Shown here piece by piece: positions 15,473 through 22,750 of a DNA stretch of 25,287 nt. Position 1 is the first letter of the stretch. The number at the start of each line of letters is the position of its first letter. Made by a program: the position numbers and the translations under genes. Source of the stretch: CAWVVV01 sp964629165 (lineage in GTDB: Bacteria; Verrucomicrobiota; Verrucomicrobiia; Opitutales; Oceanipulchritudinaceae); NCBI GenBank assembly GCA_964629165.1, contig CAZVQJ010000018.1, positions 1-25,287 on the forward strand. The letters run 5' to 3'. The notes beneath the pieces were generated by a model. The model saw only the letters and a list, made by a program, of their open reading frames with translations, ran no database searches and was not told where the DNA came from.

Positions 15473-16573
15473 TCAGCTCTCTGCCAAGGGCAGGGAAATG
15501 TAGAAAATCGTGCCCTCGTTGGCGGCGGTCTCGAAGCGGATCTCGCCGCCGTGGGCCTCCACGATGGATTTAGCGATCGCGGTGCCGAGGCCCGTCCCTC
15601 CGGACTTTCCGTGCGTGACAAAGGGTTCGAAGAAACGCGCCCGGATCGGCTCGGGAATGCCCTGCCCGTTGTCGGCAATCTTCAAGACGAGCATTTTTCC
15701 GCCCGCTTCCGGCTGGGCTGTGATCGTGACCCGGCCCCCGGGTTTCTCGCCAATCGCGTCAATCGCATTGCCCACAAGGTTCTGCAGCACCCGCATGAGC
15801 TTTGAGCGCTCGGCGAGAATCCGGACGCCGGGGATATCGATCGTAATCTCGATATTTTCGTTGTCGAAGAAGGGGAAATTCAGACTCCGGAACTCCTCCA
15901 TGATTGCCCGCAGATCAACCGCCATGAGATTGAGGTGGTATTTGCCGCGGGCAAAGTCGGTCAGGTCCGACGCCATCTCAATCATGCGGTTCACCTGGCC
16001 CTCGATGTTCTGGCAGAGGCGGACCGTCTGTTCGTCGGGATGACGTTGCCGCAGGAGCTGCGCACTCATGCTGATGAGGCAGAAGGGATTGTTGAAGTCG
16101 TGAATGATCGAGTTCATCATGTTCCCGACGATCGCCATCTTTTCCTGATGGACCATGTCCTCCACATAGTGGCGGGTGGTCTCGTGCAGGTGGCGGATGA
16201 CGCTCGCAAGAAGAGACTCAACCGGTCCCGGCATGTCCTTGAGATAGCTGAGGATGGCCCGGCGGGGAATCGCCAGCAGTTCGGTCTGCCCATGGGCCTG
16301 CGCGAGGAGCGAACGCGTCCCCCCGGTGAGCAGTCCGATCTCGCCGAAGTGATCACCGGCCTCACTCAGGCTTACGGTCAGAAGATGATCCGAGGGGAGG
16401 CGTTTCCGAAAGCTGACCCTCCCGGAAAGGACGAGAAAGAGGGTATCGGCTTCACTGCCTTCCTCGAAGATGATTGCTTCGTCCGGGAAGCTGCGAATCT
16501 GGCTCTTCGTGAGTAAACCCTGGAGTTGCTCGGAGGAGACCTTCTTGAAAAAGGGGTGCTGTTCGGTCTTCAT
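15473..16573 (-). CDS. Cyclic-nucleotide-binding-domain histidine kinase
   Basis: This 366-aa soluble sensor kinase has an N-terminal cyclic-nucleotide-binding-like domain (about residues 8-125) with the cassette HFGEIGLLTGGTRS (R87 in the phosphate-binding position). The dimerisation/phosphoacceptor helix follows with H158 in IIHDFNNP, and then an HATPase_c domain with N-box NLVGNAIDAI (265-274), G1 DNGQGIP (301-307), F box FFEPFVTHGKSG, and G2 GTGLGTAIAKS. All catalytic boxes are intact. No membrane segment or response regulator is seen in the cassette or elsewhere in the window, so it is an orphan kinase with an unseen partner. The ATG at 16573 was chosen; a GTG seven codons upstream is possible. 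The EVE-domain gene follows directly. Confidence 0.92.
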   Translation of the reverse strand: MKTEQHPFFKKVSSEQLQGLLTKSQIRSFPDEAIIFEEGSEADTLFLVLSGRVSFRKRLPSDHLLTVSLSEAGDHFGEIGLLTGGTRSLLAQAHGQTELLAIPRRAILSYLKDMPGPVESLLASVIRHLHETTRHYVEDMVHQEKMAIVGNMMNSIIHDFNNPFCLISMSAQLLRQRHPDEQTVRLCQNIEGQVNRMIEMASDLTDFARGKYHLNLMAVDLRAIMEEFRSLNFPFFDNENIEITIDIPGVRILAERSKLMRVLQNLVGNAIDAIGEKPGGRVTITAQPEAGGKMLVLKIADNGQGIPEPIRARFFEPFVTHGKSGGTGLGTAIAKSIVEAHGGEIRFETAANEGTIFYISLPLAES

Positions 16574-16717
16574 GGCGCCGGCGCACAAGACCATAGCGTT
16601 TGTTTGTGGACAAGCCCGTTTTGCGTCATGGACGGGGCCGGGAACTGGTGTGCGGCGACGGATCCGCCCGCCTGCGGACTTTGCGGGGGGACCGGAATTT
16701 CGCTGGGCGGATACAAG

Positions 16718-16752
16718 AAGGACCGGCAGGCGATGGGCTGCCGGTCCTTTTT
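16718..16752 (-). terminator. Intrinsic terminator downstream of pspC (potentially bidirectional)
   Basis: A perfect 12-bp stem (AAGGACCGGCAG at 16718-16729 paired with CTGCCGGTCCTT at 16738-16749) has an 8-base loop. On the minus strand it begins 24 bases after the pspC stop and is followed by a TTCTTG pyrimidine tract, so it should end the psp transcript before the kinase gene. On the plus strand it is followed by five T residues, so it could also act in that direction, although no plus-strand gene is called here. Confidence 0.8.
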
Positions 16753-16772
16753 CAGGGAAGGTTTTCTGCCGA

Positions 16773-17156
16773 TCAACTGTCGAGCCTGCGATCCCAGTCG
16801 TATTCCGGTGAAGTTACAATGCCTTCGAGGCGCCGGGTGCGGCGTTCGATGCCGTCAAATTTCTTCTTTAGACTGGTCAGGGCAATGCGGCGGTCGGTTG
16901 TATAGCTGTTGTAGAACTCCCAGTCATCCACATTCTGGGGGGCAATGAGTGGCGCCGGTTTCATGAAGATGGCGGCCATGATATAGATGATCACGATCGG
17001 CCACAGGCCGGTCAGGAAGAGTGCCACGATCGCGGCGAGGCGGATCCAGAAGGCGGAGATATCGGAATAGTTGGCGAGTCCTTTGCAGACGCCGAAGATC
17101 ATGCCGGAGCGTGATCGGTAGAGCGTGCGATGGGATGAAAATGGGCGACTAGTCAT
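16773..17156 (-). CDS. pspC: PspC-domain envelope stress protein
   Basis: This 127-aa inner-membrane protein has the PspC domain: LYRSRSGMIFGVCKGLANY (residues 12-30), a DISAFWIRLA segment, and one hydrophobic helix from about 37 to 64. The C-terminal half carries charged residues with a KKKFDGIERRTRRLEGIV coiled-coil-like stretch, comparable to the leucine-zipper region of enteric PspC. Family role: with PspB it senses inner-membrane stress and recruits PspA. It overlaps pspB by eight bases and is the last gene before the terminator hairpin. ATG at 17156 was chosen because the domain starts there. Confidence 0.9.
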   Translation of the reverse strand: MTSRPFSSHRTLYRSRSGMIFGVCKGLANYSDISAFWIRLAAIVALFLTGLWPIVIIYIMAAIFMKPAPLIAPQNVDDWEFYNSYTTDRRIALTSLKKKFDGIERRTRRLEGIVTSPEYDWDRRLDS

Positions 17157-17415
17157 GGGTGGCAGCTTTCTTCTTACGTTCGGATTCCAGAACAATGGTT
17201 TCGAGGGCTTCGAGGCGGGATTCGAGGCGCCCGAGGCCGCTGTGAATCTCCTGCATCAACTGGGCGTCATCATCCGTCGCGCCGCGTCGGGGGTGGGAGG
17301 CGGGACCACTCCGACCGTCGCCGCGGATGATCTTGGCGATCGTGACGATGGTGCCACAGATGATGGGGAGGCCGACGACGATGAAGACGACCGTGATGGG
17401 GAGGAGATCGGGCAT
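17149..17415 (-). CDS. pspB: PspB-like small membrane protein
   Basis: This 88-aa protein has one N-terminal membrane helix (about residues 5-27, LPITVVFIVVGLPIICGTI), a charged linker, and a C-terminal coiled coil (EIHSGLGRLESRLEALETIV, from about residue 56) matching the general form of PspB (small N-anchored protein with a cytoplasmic coiled coil ending in an LE-rich helix). The assignment rests on this architecture and on position between pspA and pspC; sequence similarity alone would be weak. It starts 51 bases after pspA and overlaps pspC by eight bases. Confidence 0.78.
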   Translation of the reverse strand: MPDLLPITVVFIVVGLPIICGTIVTIAKIIRGDGRSGPASHPRRGATDDDAQLMQEIHSGLGRLESRLEALETIVLESERKKKAATHD

Positions 17416-17466
17416 AGTGGGCGGATCAGTTCAAGGTGAGGAATGGGTTCCGGGGTTCTCTGCGAA

Positions 17467-18144
17467 TCAGTCGTTGCGAGCGGGAGTACCCTGTACCTTT
17501 TCCTTCAGGCGGGCCAGTTCGTTTTCGATCTCTTCATCGCGGGCGAGGACATCGAACTGGTCATCGATTGTCGCCTTGCGGCCATAGTTGATGAGGTCGG
17601 CGTCGGCCTCCATCCGATCGATCCGGCTTTCGAACTGATCGAAGCGCACAAAAGCGTCGGAGGTATCGGCCTTGCGGATCCGGTTCTGCGCCACCTTGCG
17701 GCTGGATGCGTGGATGTGCCGTTGAACGAGAATGCGATGTTTGTTGCGTGCGGCGGTCAGCTTGTCCTCGAGTTGACGGATATCTGACTGGTATTGCTCG
17801 ATCAGTTCGTCGAAGTGCTTGATCTCTTTTTCGCGGTTCTCGATTTCAACGAGAAGGGTGCGGCGTTCGGAAAGGGCTTCCCGGGCAAGATCCTCGCGTC
17901 CTTTGCTCAGGGCGAGCTGTGCCTTCTTTTCCCATCCCTCGGCGCGCTCCCGGCTCGAGGAGAGGGAACGGCTGACACGCGCCTTGCCCGCCATCGTACC
18001 CGCACAGGAGGCTTTCAGCTCGACGAGGGTGTCCTCCATTTCCTGGATCATGAGCTTGATCAGCTTTTCGGGATCTTCGGCCCGTTCGAGCATGGCGTTG
18101 AGGTTGGCGCTGACAATGTCGCGAAATCTGGAGAAAATTCCCAT
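17467..18144 (-). CDS. pspA: Phage shock protein A (PspA/IM30 family)
   Basis: This 225-aa peripheral membrane protein is almost entirely coiled coil. It begins MGIFSRFRDIVSANLNAML, the membrane-binding amphipathic helix typical of PspA/Vipp1, followed by EDPEKLIKLMIQEMEDTL, the canonical segment of the family. Length equals that of enteric PspA (222 aa). Family role: it binds stressed inner membrane and, in enterics, inhibits PspF. The frame extends 19 codons upstream, but the ATG at 18144 starts the conserved sequence. A sigma-54-type promoter lies about 70 bases upstream, and pspF is divergent, as in classical psp loci. Confidence 0.95.
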   Translation of the reverse strand: MGIFSRFRDIVSANLNAMLERAEDPEKLIKLMIQEMEDTLVELKASCAGTMAGKARVSRSLSSSRERAEGWEKKAQLALSKGREDLAREALSERRTLLVEIENREKEIKHFDELIEQYQSDIRQLEDKLTAARNKHRILVQRHIHASSRKVAQNRIRKADTSDAFVRFDQFESRIDRMEADADLINYGRKATIDDQFDVLARDEEIENELARLKEKVQGTPARND

Positions 18145-18215
18145 GGTATGAAGTGATGGCTGGTGGTGATGTTGGCTCCATCCCGTTGTGGGTGGGTGCA
18201 ACCGGTGAGGTCTTT

Positions 18216-18232
18216 TGCAGCGGTGATGCCAG
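18216..18232 (-). promoter_or_regulatory. Sigma-54 (-24/-12) promoter candidate for pspABC
   Basis: On the minus strand the sequence CTGGCATCACCGCTGCA matches YTGGCAYG-N4-TTGCW with the invariant GG and GC dinucleotides 12 bases apart. Nine of the twelve TGGCACG/TTGCW bases match. The predicted start would be near 18205, giving an untranslated leader of about 60 bases before pspA. It lies in the pspA-pspF intergenic region, exactly where a PspF-activated promoter is expected. Confidence 0.7.
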
Positions 18233-18328
18233 ATTTTCGGAGATCTTTCTTAACTCCTTCCATGGCAGGCGTTTTCGAGGAAATTTTTTCTTCCTTGATC
18301 CAGACACCTCCGCCCGGTAGGCAACATC

Positions 18329-18343
18329 GACCAAACCTTGGTC
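18329..18343. promoter_or_regulatory. Perfect inverted repeat just upstream of pspF
   Basis: GACCAA (18329-18334), three spacer bases, and TTGGTC (18338-18343) form a perfect dyad ending nine bases before the pspF ATG. It is about 100 bases upstream of the pspA -24 box, a normal distance for an enhancer site of a sigma-54 activator. In enterics PspF binds this intergenic region and represses itself; a similar use here is inference. Confidence 0.4.
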
Positions 18344-18352
18344 AAATCTACC

Positions 18353-19453
18353 ATGACGACATCTTCCCGTTTTCTCGACAGCCGCAGTTCGACCCATGCA
18401 CGCGTTCCCGAGGCACTGGGAGAGTCGGAAGCGTTTATTGACTTCCAGGAGCGCCTGTCGAGGGCAGCGAAAGTCGATCGGCCGGTGCTCATCGTGGGGG
18501 AACGCGGGACGGGAAAGGAACTGGCGGTCAATCGCCTGCATTTTCTTTCCAGCCGCTGGCAGGGTCCGCTCGTCGCGCTGAATTGTGCCGCTCTCAGTCC
18601 GACGGTTGTCGAGAGCGAGCTGTTCGGGCATGAGGCGGGCGCTTTCACCGGGGCCGCGCGACGACGTGCGGGCCGCTTTGAGGCGGCGGAGTCCGGCACC
18701 TTGTTCCTCGATGAAATTGGACTGATTCCGATTGAAGTGCAGGAAAAGATTCTCCGGGTGGTCGAATACCGGGAATTCGAGCGGGTGGGGGGCAGCCAAC
18801 CGGTCCAGGTCGATGTCAGGCTCCTTGGCGCGACGAATGCGGACCTGCCGACCCTCGCGGGCAAGGGACAGTTCAAACGGGATTTGCTCGATCGTTTAAG
18901 CTTCGAAGTCCTCTTTCTTCCGCCCCTGCGAGAACGGACGGAGGATATCATGCTGCTGGCCCGCCATTTCGGCACCCGAATGGCGATGGAGATGGGGCGG
19001 CGGGATGCCCCGGAATTCTCCGAGGAAGCGACCGACAGGCTGGAGGCCTATGGGTGGCCGGGCAATATCCGGGAGCTGAAGAATGTCATCGAGCGCTCCG
19101 TCTATCGCAGTCCCGGGACCCGGATCGATGTCTCGGAGATCATTTTTGATCCCTTCGTCTCGCCCTACAGCCGGGAACTTGAAGAGCTGCCCACGGCGGG
19201 AGAACCGGTCCGCCACGGAGAGAGGAGGCCGGGCAACGGACCGATCGCGGCGGAAACGGTGATCCCGGGACCGGCGCATCCCTCCCTGCCGTTCGACCTG
19301 AACGCAGCGGTGCGGGCGCTCGAGCTGAAGAGCCTGCAATCGGCGCTTGCGGAGGCGCATTTTCATCAGGGTGAAGCGGCCAAGCTGCTACAGCTGAGCT
19401 ATCATCAGTTTCGCGGCCTCTACCGCAAATACCAGGACGAGATCAGGCGATGA
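18353..19453 (+). CDS. pspF: PspF-like sigma-54-dependent transcriptional activator
   Basis: This 366-aa AAA+ enhancer-binding protein lacks an N-terminal receiver domain, as PspF does. It has Walker A GERGTGKE (49-56), the sigma-54-contacting GAFTGA loop (96-101), Walker B TLFLDE (D120, E121), and the AYGWPGNIREL motif, followed by a variable linker and a C-terminal Fis-type helix-turn-helix (GEAAKLLQLSYHQFRGLYRKY). It is slightly longer than E. coli PspF (325 aa) because of the linker before the DNA-binding domain. ATG at 18353 was chosen over TTG at 18338, which falls inside a dyad. Its divergent position from pspA supports the assignment over other sigma-54 activators. Confidence 0.9.
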   Translation: MTTSSRFLDSRSSTHARVPEALGESEAFIDFQERLSRAAKVDRPVLIVGERGTGKELAVNRLHFLSSRWQGPLVALNCAALSPTVVESELFGHEAGAFTGAARRRAGRFEAAESGTLFLDEIGLIPIEVQEKILRVVEYREFERVGGSQPVQVDVRLLGATNADLPTLAGKGQFKRDLLDRLSFEVLFLPPLRERTEDIMLLARHFGTRMAMEMGRRDAPEFSEEATDRLEAYGWPGNIRELKNVIERSVYRSPGTRIDVSEIIFDPFVSPYSRELEELPTAGEPVRHGERRPGNGPIAAETVIPGPAHPSLPFDLNAAVRALELKSLQSALAEAHFHQGEAAKLLQLSYHQFRGLYRKYQDEIRR

Positions 19454-19630
19454 GGGAAGGCGCCTGCGGTTCATCGTCCCGGGAGAAACGAGGAACCGAT
19501 CATCGCTTCCTTGCGAGGGCGGAAATGTTTGCCGATGAGCATCGCCAAGGTGCCTCCAGGGGAGGGGCGAATTCTTCGTGGGATTCCTTAATGTTTGATT
19601 TATAGTCAGTTGCGGAATCGATTGAGCGGG

Positions 19631-19646
19631 TGGTATGGCCGCTGCT
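19631..19646 (+). promoter_or_regulatory. Possible sigma-54-like promoter upstream of flhF-like operon
   Basis: The 222-base gap after pspF contains TGGTATGGCCGCTGCT, which matches TGGCACG-N4-TTGCW at nine of twelve bases, with GG and GC correctly 12 apart. The implied start would be about 20 bases before the ATG at 19676. A TATAGT (-10-like) at 19601-19606 without a -35 is an alternative. A GC-rich imperfect hairpin at about 19551-19570 could end the pspF transcript. Chance matches of this quality are possible. Confidence 0.35.
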
Positions 19647-19675
19647 TTGAGTCGGCCATCACCGAACTCACCCGT

Positions 19676-20779
19676 ATGACCGCTGTTGAAACTTCCACTC
19701 GCTCCGCTCTCGTTCCCGGGAAAAAATACCGGTTCCATGCGCGTTCGGCGGAGGAAGCGGTGCAGATCATTCACGAGCGGATGGGGCCGCGAGCGCGGGT
19801 CGTTGCGGTGGAGCAGGTCGGTGGGCAGGGACTGTCGCGTCTCTTGCGGAGCCCGAAGCTGGAAGTCGTCGCGGTGATCCCGGAAGAGCGGGCCGAATCG
19901 ACCTCTGGCGGCGGCGCAAAGAAACCGGTCCATGGCTACCGGTCCGAACCCGTCCGTCCGGAACCACCGCCGGAACCGGTTGTCGATCACGCACTCGAGC
20001 GTGAATTGGAAGCACCGCTCATCCGTGGTGGTCGGGACCTGCGTTCGATCCTGCGCCGCCTCGGTTTCAGTCCGGAGCTCTTGGGGCAGTTTGCCTCCAC
20101 GGTGCGCCCGGAGGAACTCGCTCGCGACGGTTGGGCCGGAAAGCTCGACCGCTTCATAGAATTCCTCTGGCAACGATACAATCAGCTCCCGTCGATGCCG
20201 CTCAGCTCACAGGTCGCCTTCCTCGGCACTCCGGGCAGCGGCACCACGACCGCCCTCTGCAAGGAGCTGACGGCCTCCGTTTTCCTGCGCAACGAGCAAC
20301 CGGTGGTGGCCTGTCTCGACACCGATCAGCCGAACTCGACCGACGAATTGCGCGCGTTTTGCGAGTTGCTCCAGGTTTCACTCGTAAGTGAGACGCGGGC
20401 TGCCCTTACGCCATCAGAGCGGGTCTTCTGGGATGTGCCGGGAATATCCTCACGGGATTTTAACACTTGGCGTGAAGTTGGGGCGCGTCTGGACGATTTA
20501 GGGGTGGATACCCGTGTGCTCACCGCCCATGCCGCGTTTGATTCCCAACATCTTCTTCATCTCCGCCGAACGGTCGAAGCCGTCCGTCCGACGCACCTTG
20601 TTCTCACCCATGCGGATGAAGCGGTGCAGCCTGCCCGGCTCTGGGACTTCCTCCTCTCCTGCGGGATGGCCCCCCTGTTTGTCTCCGAAAGTGCCAGTGT
20701 CACCGGGGGTCGCCGAGACGACTTCCATGCTGCGTTACTCGCGCAAACCTTTCCTGCGCACCTGAACACGAAGGTCTGA
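19676..20779 (+). CDS. flhF: FlhF-like SRP-family protein with degenerate GTPase motifs
   Basis: This 367-aa protein has the FlhF layout: a short N-terminal domain (KKYRFHARSAEEAVQIIHERMGPRARVV), a proline-rich linker, an N-domain helical part, and an SRP-type G domain. Its G motifs are degraded. The P-loop reads GTPGSGTTT (184-192) where the family has GxxGxGKTT, so the catalytic lysine is replaced by T190. G3 reads DVPG (253-256) instead of DTAG, and G4 reads THADEA (311-316) instead of TKxD. FlhF normally sets flagellar number and position at the pole as a GTP dimer; this copy may not bind or hydrolyse GTP normally. The context (fliA, motA, motB downstream) supports the assignment. ATG at 19676 was chosen because the conserved N-domain follows it. 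Confidence 0.8.
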   Translation: MTAVETSTRSALVPGKKYRFHARSAEEAVQIIHERMGPRARVVAVEQVGGQGLSRLLRSPKLEVVAVIPEERAESTSGGGAKKPVHGYRSEPVRPEPPPEPVVDHALERELEAPLIRGGRDLRSILRRLGFSPELLGQFASTVRPEELARDGWAGKLDRFIEFLWQRYNQLPSMPLSSQVAFLGTPGSGTTTALCKELTASVFLRNEQPVVACLDTDQPNSTDELRAFCELLQVSLVSETRAALTPSERVFWDVPGISSRDFNTWREVGARLDDLGVDTRVLTAHAAFDSQHLLHLRRTVEAVRPTHLVLTHADEAVQPARLWDFLLSCGMAPLFVSESASVTGGRRDDFHAALLAQTFPAHLNTKV

Positions 20780-20786
20780 ACCCCCG

Positions 20787-21053
20787 ATGAAATCATCACC
20801 CAACACATTTCTTCTCCCCGAGCGCCTCTGCATGCTCTGGGCCGGGTTCATCGCTTTCGTCATCGCTTTCTTCGCCCGCCTCGTTGTCAGCGGCAGTGCC
20901 GCCGACGCCGTTTTCAGCGGGTGTCTTGCCTGTCTTGTGGGCGGGTGGATGGGCCGTCTCGCGAGCCATTACGTGAACGCCAACTTCCGCGTCGAAAACG
21001 AAATCTCCGCCGCCAGAACGGCCCATGAAGACGAAGAAACGATTCGTCCCTGA
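20787..21053 (+). CDS. Small two-helix membrane protein in flagellar operon
   Basis: I do not recognise this 88-aa protein. Two hydrophobic helices are visible, about residues 14-35 and 41-58, separated by a short polar turn, with an acidic/charged C-terminal tail (NEISAARTAHEDEETIRP). It starts seven bases after the flhF-like stop and lies 46 bases before fliA. This is the place where flhG (a MinD-like ATPase) is often found. Its codon use looks like its neighbours. A flagellar role is inferred from operon position only. Confidence 0.72.
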   Translation: MKSSPNTFLLPERLCMLWAGFIAFVIAFFARLVVSGSAADAVFSGCLACLVGGWMGRLASHYVNANFRVENEISAARTAHEDEETIRP

Positions 21054-21099
21054 ACGCCCCTGATTTTCCGACTCAACCTATCACCGAATCGTCACACTC

Positions 21100-21879
21100 A
21101 TGCCTCCTAAAGCCACACCGTCCTCCACTGGTCGCTACACTGCCAAAGGCCAACGCGAAGAAACCCTTGGTGAAGTTGCTCAGCGCTATCTTCCGCTGGT
21201 AAAGTCGATCGTTGCGAAAATGCGGATCTTCATCCCCCCGCACGTTGAGTCCGAGGACATCTACAGCATCGGACTCGTCGGCTTGATGAAGGCCCTGCAT
21301 CGTTACAATCCGCAGAAGGAAAACACGTTTGGTGCCTACGCCGCCCTGCGGATCCGCGGTGCCATCCTCGATGAGCTGCGCAGCCTCGACTGGATGCCCC
21401 GGCGCCTGCGCCACAAGGCGAGGGAACTGAACGTGAAGCGGCAGGAACTGGAACAGGAACTCGGACGTGTCGTGGAATCGGAAGAACTGGCCGAGGCCAT
21501 GGAGATGCCGGTGCGCGAACTCAAGATTCTGGAGGAGTCGGTGCGCCCCATCAGCATCCTGCACCTCGATCAAGTGATTGACGCCGACGCAGGTGATGGC
21601 GGCACCACGCGGCACCACCAACTTTCCGATGTGACCACGCTCAACGCGCGCGAACGGGTCGAGGAACGGGAACGCATCGTTGTCCTTCGCGAATCCATCG
21701 AACGCTTGCCGCAGAACATCCGGCAGGTACTCGCCCTTTATTATCACGAGAACATGCGCTTGGCCGAGATCGCCGAGATCATGAACCTTTCGGAGAGCCG
21801 GATCTGCCAGCTGCACGCCCGCGCCGTGATGATGCTCCGCGAAATGGTCGAGCATCGTGAATCGATGCGCAAGAAGTAG
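21100..21879 (+). CDS. fliA: FliA/WhiG-type sigma-28 factor
   Basis: This 259-aa sigma-70-family factor matches the FliA/WhiG group, which transcribes late flagellar genes. Region 2 is seen as SEDIYSIGLVGLMKALHRY and then NTFGAYAALRIRGAILDEL, followed by the FliA-typical RSLDWMPRRLR. Region 3 is short, and region 4 is LPQNIRQVLALYYHENMRL with the helix-turn-helix LAEIAEIMNLSESRICQLHARAV. It lies ten bases before motA in the same operon. Length is a little more than enteric FliA (239 aa). No anti-sigma FlgM-like gene is seen in the window. Confidence 0.94.
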   Translation: MPPKATPSSTGRYTAKGQREETLGEVAQRYLPLVKSIVAKMRIFIPPHVESEDIYSIGLVGLMKALHRYNPQKENTFGAYAALRIRGAILDELRSLDWMPRRLRHKARELNVKRQELEQELGRVVESEELAEAMEMPVRELKILEESVRPISILHLDQVIDADAGDGGTTRHHQLSDVTTLNARERVEERERIVVLRESIERLPQNIRQVLALYYHENMRLAEIAEIMNLSESRICQLHARAVMMLREMVEHRESMRKK

Positions 21880-21888
21880 GCTTCGGCG

Positions 21889-22746
21889 ATGCTGATCATT
21901 ATCGGAGGGGTTCTCGTCCTCGCCTCGATGTTGGTGGGGTTCATGGTCGCTGGAGGCAATCCTCTGCTGCTCCTCCATGTCTCTGAGTTCATCGTCATCG
22001 GAGGCATCGCGGTCGGGATCTTTGTCATCTCGACGCCCCTCGGCATCATGAAGAAGTTGATGTCCGACCTCCTCGGTACGCTGAAGGGAGGGGCCATCAG
22101 CAGCACGGAGGTGGATGAAATGTTCAAGCTGCTCTACGAGCTCTTCATGCTCGGGAGGCGAAACGGACTCCTCGCCCTCGACGAACATTTCAGCGACCCC
22201 GGGAGCAGCCCGATTTTTGGCCGGTATCCGACTTTTACCTCGGACCCGAAACGCATCGGTCTGCTCTGCAACTCGATGCGGCCGGTGATCGACGGGAAGA
22301 TCAAACCGGAGCAGTTGTCCGGGATCATTGCGGCGGAGCTGAAGGGGATCGAAGAGGAGTCTCATGAGACCACCGGGGTGCTTCTCCTGATCGGCGACTC
22401 GCTTCCCGGCATCGGGATTGTCGCGGCGGTGCTGGGCATCATCAATACGATGAGTTCGATCGCCGATGGTCCCGACGCGGTGGGGCAGAAGGTGGCGGCG
22501 GCACTGACCGGGACCTTTCTCGGGATTTTTGCGGCCTACGGTTTTGTGAACCCGATCGCCAAGGCGCTCGAGTTTCGGTACGCGACGCAGCACAGCTTTT
22601 TCAAGGCGCTGGGTGAAGCCGTTGTTGGATTCACCCGGGGACTCTCGCCCGTCATGGCGATTGAAATTGCGCGGCGGGCGCTCCCCGAGAGCCTGCAAAT
22701 GGACCCCGACGAACTCGAAGACAGCCTCAAAAGTCTGAACCAATAA
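21889..22746 (+). CDS. motA: Flagellar stator subunit MotA
   Basis: This 285-aa inner-membrane protein forms the ion-conducting stator with MotB. Four membrane helices are visible, at about residues 1-21, 31-50, 163-188 and 203-222, with a large cytoplasmic loop between the second and third. The functionally essential prolines sit at P173 (GDSLPGIGIVAAVLGI) and P222 (GFVNPIAKALE), the same numbers as in E. coli MotA. The charged cytoplasmic region that contacts FliG is represented by GRRNGLLALDEH (89-100). The next gene, motB, starts four bases after its stop. Confidence 0.95.
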   Translation: MLIIIGGVLVLASMLVGFMVAGGNPLLLLHVSEFIVIGGIAVGIFVISTPLGIMKKLMSDLLGTLKGGAISSTEVDEMFKLLYELFMLGRRNGLLALDEHFSDPGSSPIFGRYPTFTSDPKRIGLLCNSMRPVIDGKIKPEQLSGIIAAELKGIEEESHETTGVLLLIGDSLPGIGIVAAVLGIINTMSSIADGPDAVGQKVAAALTGTFLGIFAAYGFVNPIAKALEFRYATQHSFFKALGEAVVGFTRGLSPVMAIEIARRALPESLQMDPDELEDSLKSLNQ

Positions 22747-22750
22747 GAAA

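Noticed and set aside
17846..18799. Minus-strand open frame of 317 codons covering part of pspA, the intergenic region and pspF
   Set aside because: It crosses the psp promoter region and overlaps two genes with strong motifs in other frames.
21073..22743. Minus-strand open frame of 556 codons opposite fliA and motA
   Set aside because: It is antisense to two genes with complete family motifs. The translation is His/Arg/Asp-rich with no recognisable domain, a typical shadow in GC-rich DNA.
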